Shown here in pieces: positions 58,300 through 64,000 of a DNA stretch of 64,000 nucleotides. The stretch comes from a virus. The notes beneath the pieces were generated by a model. The model was not told the origin of the DNA and did not search any database. It was given only the letters and a program-made list of their open reading frames with translations. Position 1 is the stretch's first letter. Each line of letters starts with the position of its first letter. The translations under genes and the position numbers were made by a program. The stretch spans positions 1 to 64,000 of IMG/VR virus record IMGVR_UViG_3300032297_000368; one strand, given 5' to 3'.

Positions 58300-59228
58300 T
58301 TGAACTCCAGATTCACCATCAATTCTGTTAGGCAAGCGACTGTATTGATCTCAGCATCAGCAACAAAAGCATTCTTATACTGATAGTCAGCCAAGATAAC
58401 CACCGCTTGTGGAATAGATTGTGGTTTCAAAGTATCATAAAGATTATCATACAGTTTTCTAAACAAAGTGGCAGCATCAATATCATTACTAGCAACCCAT
58501 TTACGAATTGCACCAAAGTCTTTATCTTTCAAAAACTTCACAATGTCATTGATAGCAACATCACCAATTTGATTTAGAATACCAACATCAATCTTACCAA
58601 ACTGCGAATATCTTTGCAGTTCATTAATGATACGGCGAAAATCTGGAAAATGTTTCTTGATTAATTCAGCAATAACTTTATCATCATACTCAATAGTTTC
58701 ATTAGCCAAAACGGATTGAATTCGTTTGAAGAATTGTCCTGCCATTTGAGCCTTCTCACCATTCTTCAACGTGAAGTCAACGACAGCACATCGTGAATGT
58801 AGAGGTTCAATGATACGATTTTTAAAATTACACGTGAAGATGAATGAGCAGTTACTAGCAAACTCTTCAATAGCATTACGCAATGCTGGTTGTGTAGAAT
58901 TTGGATTTAGATAATCTGCTTCATCGATAATGATAACTTTACGACCACCCATCAAACTCATAGATGATGCATAAGTTTTTATCTTAGTTCTGAATACATC
59001 GATACCAGATTCATCAGAACCATTGATTACCATGTAATCGCAACCTATCTCGTTGCACATGGCTTTGGCGATTGTTGTCTTGCCTACTCCTGCTCCACCA
59101 CTCAGTAGTAGATTTGGAATGTTTTTCTGATTGACGTACTCTTGAAACGGTTGCTTCAAACGGTCTGGAAGAATACAATCCAGAACCGTTTGAGGCCGGT
59201 ACTTCTCTGTCCATAATAAATGTTGCAT
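58296..59228 (-). CDS. Clamp-loader ATPase (T4 gp44)
   Basis: Walker A GGAGVGKT (44-51), Walker B IIIDEAD (99-105), and the SRC sensor (145-147) are all present. RFC/DnaX-type AAA+ fold. It opens and loads the gp45 clamp with gp62. The start is preceded by AAAGG. Confidence 0.95.
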   Translation of the reverse strand: MQHLLWTEKYRPQTVLDCILPDRLKQPFQEYVNQKNIPNLLLSGGAGVGKTTIAKAMCNEIGCDYMVINGSDESGIDVFRTKIKTYASSMSLMGGRKVIIIDEADYLNPNSTQPALRNAIEEFASNCSFIFTCNFKNRIIEPLHSRCAVVDFTLKNGEKAQMAGQFFKRIQSVLANETIEYDDKVIAELIKKHFPDFRRIINELQRYSQFGKIDVGILNQIGDVAINDIVKFLKDKDFGAIRKWVASNDIDAATLFRKLYDNLYDTLKPQSIPQAVVILADYQYKNAFVADAEINTVACLTELMVNLEFK

Positions 59229-59292
59229 AAGAACCTTTCACATAAATCATAATATATTACTATAAGGAATAAAACGAAAATAAAAATATATA

Positions 59293-60300
59293 TTAAACTA
59301 CAATCAAATCTTGTTCACCAGCTTTAACATCTTGAGGTAAAAAACCTACAACTTGCCAAGGAAAAGTTTTGTGTTCTAGATAATATTTCATGACATCTAA
59401 TAAAGCAGTTTCAAGTTTTTGAAAATTATTTACCATCTTATCACGTTTTTCTTTCAAAGGATATTTTTCCGTCGGAGATTTTGTGTGACAAATAAAATAT
59501 GAAGTTGATCCTGTTTCTGAAAACTTTTTAGCTGCGCTCATAATATATTCATACTCATAACCTTCTAACACCGACCAACCAAAAGATTTTCTTTTCTTAT
59601 CGAATTCACCACTAGTAACATAATCAGTTGTTTTCTGAACAAAATTATTAACATCGTGTGGAGTATAAGTGACGGTATCAGAATAAACAGCAACGCCATT
59701 TTTCTGCATGTTACGAACGACATCACGAATTACTTTTGCTTTTGTATTACCATGCATATTTTTACAGTGTGCATCCAAATAATCACGAATACTATCACAA
59801 TTAGGTTCGACAAGTTTAGAATTGTGATCTAAAAGTCTGCAAATAATATTTACAGCATCATCTTCACTTGTTTCTAAATGTGGAGGGTGATCGTTTTCAT
59901 CTAACTGAAGCGTTCTTAGAGAATCTTCATAAGTGGATTTTTCATCACCAGTAATTGCATATACATCGAAAATCCATTTATTGTAATTATTAGCCAACAA
60001 AGCTTCCAATCTATGATTTCCAGCAATTAACTCATATTCGTAAGTATGACCATCTATTAGTTGTACTTTTTCACGAACTATAGGTGGAGACTTAGAATAA
60101 TTTATTCCGTTTCTAAAAGATTCGGTTAATCTCTGAATATTATTATAGTTCTTACCTTTTTTTCTAACAGGATTATCTTTGAGTGGTGGAATGTAAATCT
60201 TGAAAATATCAATAATTGATCTATCAAGATACTTTACGCCGGGGGTGTTGTAGCGTCCAAAGGTTACTTTAGACGGATCGAGGGTGTTAATATCAAACAT
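59293..60300 (-). CDS. ParB/sulfiredoxin-fold-like protein in the clamp operon (335 aa)
   Basis: YELIAGNHRLEALLANNYN (about 88-106) has the GxHR.xA motif of the ParB/Srx N-terminal nuclease or NTP-binding domain. The C-terminal part is helical and unassigned. It is inserted between gp44 and gp45, where T4 has no such gene. A DNA-binding, nuclease or segregation-like role is open. A structured leader precedes the gene. Confidence 0.65.
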   Translation of the reverse strand: MFDINTLDPSKVTFGRYNTPGVKYLDRSIIDIFKIYIPPLKDNPVRKKGKNYNNIQRLTESFRNGINYSKSPPIVREKVQLIDGHTYEYELIAGNHRLEALLANNYNKWIFDVYAITGDEKSTYEDSLRTLQLDENDHPPHLETSEDDAVNIICRLLDHNSKLVEPNCDSIRDYLDAHCKNMHGNTKAKVIRDVVRNMQKNGVAVYSDTVTYTPHDVNNFVQKTTDYVTSGEFDKKRKSFGWSVLEGYEYEYIMSAAKKFSETGSTSYFICHTKSPTEKYPLKEKRDKMVNNFQKLETALLDVMKYYLEHKTFPWQVVGFLPQDVKAGEQDLIVV

Positions 60301-60317
60301 ATACTTCTCCTATAAAA

Positions 60318-60356
60318 TTCATACTTGGAGATCAAACGTCTACCGTTAAGTATGAA
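60318..60356 (-). other. Inverted repeat in the leader of the ParB-like gene
   Basis: TTCATACTT (60318-60326) and AAGTATGAA (60348-60356) form a 9-bp stem around a 21-nt loop, between the terminator at 60364-60390 and the ParB-like start. It could be a regulatory RNA hairpin or a repressor binding site such as for RegA; this is inference. Confidence 0.4.
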
Positions 60357-60363
60357 GTGGGTT

Positions 60364-60390
60364 TAAAATCTCCCACCCAACGTGGGAGAT
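60364..60390 (-). terminator. Rho-independent terminator after gp45
   Basis: On the minus strand ATCTCCCAC-GTTGG-GTGGGAGAT is a perfect 9-bp stem followed by TTTT. It lies right after the clamp gene and should end or attenuate transcription from upstream. Confidence 0.8.
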
Positions 60391-60411
60391 TGTGCTGCAA
60401 AAGATATTTAG

Positions 60412-61107
60412 TTATTTTGCTTTTTCAAACTTTGAACCAACTTCTACAGCAATCCAATACTGTAATGGTTGTTTCTTATTTTTGAAATGAGCAACAGGAA
60501 CTCCGTTGTTTGTGGAGTATTCAACATCATATTCACCAACTAAAACTTTTTGTAACGTTTCTGTTTTAAACATAATACGATACTTGTCTCCGTTACCTTC
60601 ACCAATCTCTAGTGCTTCAGTGCTTGCAGCATCATTCGAGGCATCGAAAGTAACCAACTTGATTTTTTCACCATCAGATTCGATTGAAATGTGAGTGGAA
60701 GATAATACGTTTGCAGCTTTCAATAACAAAGTAAAATCAGTCTCAGTCAAAACAAACTTAACGTCAACGGTAGTTAATTTGATTGAATTTTCTGGTGGTA
60801 CTGTGATGGTTTTAACATCAGCAAAACGATACTTCAGTTTAGAACGACCTTTGTTACCAACAATCATAACATGCTTGTCATCGAATTCAAACGATGAATC
60901 ATCACCATGCAAAGAGATTACTGATAGGAAGTTATTGACATCATGAATACCAAACTCATTAGGAATATCTTCAGTGATTGTGGCTTCTGAAAGGATATTC
61001 TTATGTGCCGATACGGTCTTCAGGGTCTTGCCTTTGCGAAACAGCATACCTTGGTTGATGCTCGCAAAGTTTTTAAGAATGCCTAGTGTTTCATTTGAAA
61101 ATTTCAT
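60412..61107 (-). CDS. Sliding clamp (T4 gp45)
   Basis: The protein begins MKFSNETLGILKNFASINQG, with PLQYWIAVEVGSKF near the end, and has the three-domain beta/alpha layout of T4 gp45 at 231 aa. It tethers gp43 to DNA and also interacts with late transcription factors in T4. SD GAGG precedes the ATG. Confidence 0.92.
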   Translation of the reverse strand: MKFSNETLGILKNFASINQGMLFRKGKTLKTVSAHKNILSEATITEDIPNEFGIHDVNNFLSVISLHGDDSSFEFDDKHVMIVGNKGRSKLKYRFADVKTITVPPENSIKLTTVDVKFVLTETDFTLLLKAANVLSSTHISIESDGEKIKLVTFDASNDAASTEALEIGEGNGDKYRIMFKTETLQKVLVGEYDVEYSTNNGVPVAHFKNKKQPLQYWIAVEVGSKFEKAK

Positions 61108-61122
61108 TTTAAAACCTCATAA

Positions 61123-61485
61123 TTAAGAATTATCAACTACAGAATATAGTATATCATGTTCATACAAAAACATCAAGCAGCAAATTGCATGTGCTAAGTG
61201 ATGTCTTCCTGAATCTGAATCTATTTGTTCACCTTCTTTCCATGCCCACATGTGTCTTTGTGCAGCATCGAAATAACGATTGATAGAATCAGGAACATGT
61301 TTCCAATTTCCTGGTTCATATTTTTCAGCACCAAACGTTAACACATCAGCAGTAGCTTTAAGTGCTAATGGTGGTAAAAGACCATAACGTATTTTACCAC
61401 CATCAAACTTACGACCACCTGTTGTTGCTGTTTGAGATGCCTTGATGCTCTCTTCAATAGAGGCTCTAATAGCATCTCGATCCAT
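61123..61485 (-). CDS. dATP/dGTP diphosphohydrolase-like protein (MazZ/DUF5664 type, 120 aa)
   Basis: GRKFDGGKIRYGLLPPLALK, LTFGAEKYEPGNWKHV and RHHLAHAICCLMFLYEHD match the DUF5664 family described as dATP/dGTP diphosphohydrolase in some phages. It may clean up or remodel purine dNTP pools. The start overlaps the next gene by one base. Confidence 0.78.
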   Translation of the reverse strand: MDRDAIRASIEESIKASQTATTGGRKFDGGKIRYGLLPPLALKATADVLTFGAEKYEPGNWKHVPDSINRYFDAAQRHMWAWKEGEQIDSDSGRHHLAHAICCLMFLYEHDILYSVVDNS

Positions 61486-62279
61486 TACAGTCTACCTGTA
61501 AGTTCAGCAACCTTAGGCATGTTACCAGTGAATGCGTAACTACCGATGTGTTGAGTTCTCATCCATGGACACAGATAGATTTGTCCACCAATTTTACGCC
61601 ACCACTGACAGAACATATAATCTTCTGAAAGATAACGGTGTGAAACTGGATCAATCACTGTATCAAAGTAAGCATGAATGTAACGTGAGCCATCAAAGTG
61701 TGCTTGACCAACATGATCTGGTTTATATTGAAGTTCAGGATATGCATCCTTAAACTTAGTAAACACTTCACGTTTAATCATCATGAAGCCTGTACCAATT
61801 TCCATAACTTCTAATGGTTCGCTTACTTGAAACTGTTGAGTGCCATGTACTACGTTGAATACATATTCACCAACTAGATTTTCTAGTTCACGTGCCTCTA
61901 ATTGTGGATGTGTACGTGCTGCATGTGCAATGTTAGCCCAATTGATAGACTTCTTAGGATAAGGAGCGCCAATAACATCCTTATCTAAAGCCATTAAGGC
62001 AACAACGTCTTGTGGATTAAAATGAATATCAGAATCCAAAAACAATAGGTGAGAACAATCTGAACGGAGAAATTCATCGACTAGATAATTTCTTGCTCGT
62101 GTGATTAGTGATTCGTTGAATAGGAAGGAAAACTTTGTTGCTACACCGTATTGGTTTAACATGTTTTGTAAATCTAAGGAAGACTTAGCATACAAACCAT
62201 GGCATTGGCCACCATACATTGGTGTTGCTACAAATAATTTATTTTTTTTCAAGTCATCGATTTTTACTTGTATTTCCAT
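61485..62279 (-). CDS. GT-A-type glycosyltransferase (264 aa)
   Basis: LFVATPMYGGQCHGLYAKSS opens the fold, and HLLFLDSDIHFNPQDVVAL carries the DxD metal motif. SRYIHAYFDTVIDPVSHRYL and FCQWWRKIGGQIYLC follow. It resembles phage Anp1-like or GT2-like transferases seen near T4-type replication genes, some of which glycosylate DNA or virion proteins. Confidence 0.82.
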   Translation of the reverse strand: MEIQVKIDDLKKNKLFVATPMYGGQCHGLYAKSSLDLQNMLNQYGVATKFSFLFNESLITRARNYLVDEFLRSDCSHLLFLDSDIHFNPQDVVALMALDKDVIGAPYPKKSINWANIAHAARTHPQLEARELENLVGEYVFNVVHGTQQFQVSEPLEVMEIGTGFMMIKREVFTKFKDAYPELQYKPDHVGQAHFDGSRYIHAYFDTVIDPVSHRYLSEDYMFCQWWRKIGGQIYLCPWMRTQHIGSYAFTGNMPKVAELTGRL

Positions 62280-62290
62280 AATTTACCCAT

Positions 62291-62328
62291 AAAAAAAAGA
62301 GGAGAGATACTATTATATATCTCTCCTC
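62291..62328 (-). terminator. Strong rho-independent terminator
   Basis: Minus-strand GAGGAGAGATA/TATCTCTCCTC is an 11-bp stem with an 8-nt loop, followed by eight T. It closes the transcript of the winged-helix protein at 62349-62621 and precedes the glycosyltransferase. Confidence 0.9.
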
Positions 62329-62348
62329 GAGCCTAAAATTTAATTATT

Positions 62349-62621
62349 TTAGGCAAAAGCACTTTCGCCTTTAGCTTTGAGTGCTGCGATACCAGCAGCA
62401 ACTACACGCTTAGAAGGAGTACCTAGGCGATAGTAAGAAACTTTTTCGCCATTTGCATTTACTCGTGTGTTTAAGTAAATAGCATGACCGTCATTGCGAA
62501 GGTCATTGATTGTTGCGGATGGGTTTGAAACACCAAACACGCTTTGCATTTTAGCTGCGGTCAAAGTGTTATAACCATCTTTTTTAGAAAGATACGCAAG
62601 AATTTTAGATTTAACAGACAT
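62349..62621 (-). CDS. Winged-helix protein (90 aa)
   Basis: MSVKSKILAYLSKKDGYNTL, then TAAKMQSVFGVSNPSATIND and a VSYYRLGTPSKRVVAAGIAA end, has the helix-turn-helix plus wing arrangement of a small winged-helix DNA-binding protein. It is transcribed alone (promoter at 62708-62736, terminator at 62291), typical of a highly expressed regulator or DNA-coating protein. Confidence 0.75.
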   Translation of the reverse strand: MSVKSKILAYLSKKDGYNTLTAAKMQSVFGVSNPSATINDLRNDGHAIYLNTRVNANGEKVSYYRLGTPSKRVVAAGIAALKAKGESAFA

Positions 62622-62707
62622 TACAAATACCTCATAAAGTTAAAAAAGTGAATCGCTGCATTTACTACCAGACCGAGATGCGATTCGTTATCTCAGAATA
62701 TAAAACA

Positions 62708-62736
62708 AGTATAATATAATTAATTATCAAAGTCAA
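62708..62736 (-). promoter_or_regulatory. Sigma70-type promoter
   Basis: TTGACT (62731-62736) and TATACT (62708-62713) with a 17-base spacer. It drives the winged-helix gene; the terminator of the AAA gene ends just upstream. Confidence 0.7.
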
Positions 62737-62739
62737 TAG

Positions 62740-62768
62740 AAAAAGAGGCAAATAATATTATTTGCCTC
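62740..62768 (-). terminator. Rho-independent terminator after AAA gene
   Basis: GAGGCAAATAATATTATTTGCCTC is a perfect 24-base palindrome (12-bp stem) followed on the minus strand by TTTTTC. It ends transcription of 62774-63967. Confidence 0.85.
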
Positions 62769-62773
62769 ACTGA

Positions 62774-63967
62774 TTAGAACGGTATTTCTTGACCAACGGT
62801 ATTGTTGGTAACAGTGCTTGCAACCGTATTAGCAGTCTCAACTGAAGCATCCAGTTTAGTGTACAGGTCTAAGAATGATGCCTTAGTGTCCTCATCAAAA
62901 CGATTCAAGCAGTATGAAAGTGCCTTGACACGATCTTTATAGATACCGAATGTACGTGCAATGTGTACCAAACGGCGAGTAGCAATAACCTCATCACAAC
63001 CGCCATCACGGAACGTTTGACGGATAACATCTGCCCATGTAACTAACTTATCGGCAAATTCGTTATCTTCAGCACCAACGGCTTTCAATTCACCACGAAT
63101 GATTTTCTTTTCGACAGCAACTGGCGGCCAATCCTGTTCGAATGTATTCACAAAGCGCTCTAAGAATGCTTCATTCAATACGTTAGTAAACATGAAACGA
63201 CCATCTTCAGAACCTTTACCTTTAGTATTAGCAGTGGCGAAGATTGTAAAACCTGCAGCAGGTGTTACCAATTCGTTTTTCTTTTTGAGTAAGAAAGGTT
63301 TGCCTTCTAATACACGCTGTAAACAGGAAAGATTCTGAGCACCATAATCAATCTCATCAATACATAAGACCGCACCTTCACGTGCTGCTACAGTAACGGG
63401 GCCATCACGCCATTCCATCTGGCCGTTAATCAACACAAAGTTACCTAACAGATCAGATTCATCAGATTCGGGTGTCATTGATACGCAAATAAATTTACGT
63501 TTTAATTTAGCACAAGCCTGTTCGATTGACATTGTTTTACCGTTACCAGATTGACCAGTAACGAAAACAGGAAAGAATTGATTCGATTGAATGATATTAA
63601 CCACATCATCAAAGTTACCAAAAGGTACATAATTCTTGTAAACTTTAGGAACTAAATCGGTTGCTTCTAAATCGGTAGTGATATTAGAAATACGATTACC
63701 AGATTTTTCGGTCATAGGAATTACCTTTGCTACAGAAGCAGATAGTGCCGCAATTTGCAATTCATCATTCGAAGCTACAGCTTTAAAATCTGAACCTGTT
63801 TTATAAACGCCACGAGAAATTTTATTAGCCTCGTCATTAATATACCAATAAGGTATAGCCAAATTGTTATCAGCACATAAGTCTTTAATTTCGGCAAGTT
63901 TAATTTCTGGTTGGCCGAATGTTGTCAAAAGATCAATAAACTTTTGACGCTTTGCAGAATTACTCAT
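62774..63967 (-). CDS. AAA+ ATPase, MoxR/CbbQ type (397 aa)
   Basis: I use the ATG at 63967, with GGAG eight bases upstream. GQSGNGKT (138-145) is Walker A; AVLCIDEIDYG is Walker B; FTIFATANTKGKG is a sensor region, all of the AAA_5/MoxR group. MoxR-like proteins usually work with VWA partners as chaperones or regulators. The N-terminal 100 residues contain a helical cap. No partner is seen in the window; its upstream gene is cut off. Confidence 0.88.
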   Translation of the reverse strand: MSNSAKRQKFIDLLTTFGQPEIKLAEIKDLCADNNLAIPYWYINDEANKISRGVYKTGSDFKAVASNDELQIAALSASVAKVIPMTEKSGNRISNITTDLEATDLVPKVYKNYVPFGNFDDVVNIIQSNQFFPVFVTGQSGNGKTMSIEQACAKLKRKFICVSMTPESDESDLLGNFVLINGQMEWRDGPVTVAAREGAVLCIDEIDYGAQNLSCLQRVLEGKPFLLKKKNELVTPAAGFTIFATANTKGKGSEDGRFMFTNVLNEAFLERFVNTFEQDWPPVAVEKKIIRGELKAVGAEDNEFADKLVTWADVIRQTFRDGGCDEVIATRRLVHIARTFGIYKDRVKALSYCLNRFDEDTKASFLDLYTKLDASVETANTVASTVTNNTVGQEIPF

Positions 63968-64000
63968 AATATACACTCCATGTCACTATCAATACTACCA
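63964..64000 (-). CDS. C-terminal tail of a gene cut by the right edge
   Basis: The frame reads GSIDSDMECIL then TGA at 63964-63966, in an ATGA overlap with the AAA gene start. Only 11 codons are visible, so this is a guess from the overlap pattern used throughout the genome. Confidence 0.35.
   Translation of the reverse strand, partial: GSIDSDMECIL

Noticed and set aside
1-64000. CRISPR array or insertion sequence
   Set aside because: No evenly spaced direct repeats and no transposase-like gene were seen.

Overview
The window looks like part of the genome of a large T4-like tailed phage (myovirus) of a Gram-negative bacterium. It is AT-rich, and nearly every gene lies on the minus strand with 1-8 nt start/stop overlaps. 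The recognisable T4-type genes are the DNA polymerase gp43, clamp gp45, clamp loader gp44/gp62, RegA, UvsX, the gp41 helicase and a gp61-like primase, together with TATAAATA late promoters. Lipoproteins, a two-component spanin, an LpxH-like enzyme and an outer-membrane barrel point to a host with an outer membrane. Low GC and the overall gene set suggest an aquatic host, but the sequence does not name it.

Layout, left to right (transcription runs mostly right to left). 1-5.5 kb: about 20 very small genes of unknown function, served by at least four near-identical sigma70-type promoters (TTGAC[AT], 16-nt spacer, TATAAT-like box). 5.6-6.95 kb: the only plus-strand block, a lipoprotein and two membrane proteins behind a TATAAATA box. 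7-9.8 kb: three 2-oxoglutarate/Fe(II) oxygenases, a rubredoxin-like protein and a tRNA-Thr(UGU). 9.8-16 kb: an envelope-directed group comprising a D-Ala-D-Ala peptidase, an exported DNA/RNA endonuclease, an exported unknown, a family 2 glycosyltransferase, an LpxH-like phosphoesterase and an outer-membrane barrel. 16-22.3 kb: nucleotide metabolism (NrdB, thioredoxin, a glutamine-amidotransferase-like protein, NrdA, ThyX) and primase. 22.3-35 kb: holin-like protein, adhesin/tail-fibre-like proteins with TIG, LamG and polyglycine regions, spanins and virion proteins. 35-37.4 kb: a large nucleotidyltransferase plus P-loop-kinase fusion. 37.4-43.7 kb: an eight-gene sugar-nucleotide/glycosyltransferase/methyltransferase operon. 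43.7-47.5 kb: HAD phosphatase, A-type Fe-S carrier, a ligase-like protein and a large unknown behind early and late promoters. 47.5-64 kb: the replication module (DruA-like unknown, gp41, UvsX, gp43, GH19 endolysin, dCMP deaminase, Hsp20, RegA, gp62, gp44, a ParB-like protein, gp45, a dATP/dGTP diphosphohydrolase-like protein, and a MoxR/CbbQ-type AAA ATPase).

How the genes fit together. The replication module supplies fork proteins. The RNR, ThyX and deaminase genes supply deoxynucleotides. The envelope group and the glycan operon probably alter the host surface or the virion. Four proteins (34855-35157, 35154-37394, 43707-44441, 45050-46276) begin with a short M..F..FL.E peptide resembling the T4 capsid-targeting sequence (IPIII begins MKTYQEFIAE), and three of them have enzyme motifs (nucleotidyltransferase plus kinase, phosphatase, ligase-like). 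I infer a set of enzymes packaged in the head and injected with the DNA. This is the most interesting candidate system in the window.

Limits. Everything rests on reading the sequence. Family names come from motifs and general resemblance, not searches. Start codons were chosen from ribosome-binding sites and overlaps. No gap of 300 bases or more lacks a called gene. Terminase, major capsid, portal and tail tube/sheath genes are not in the window.
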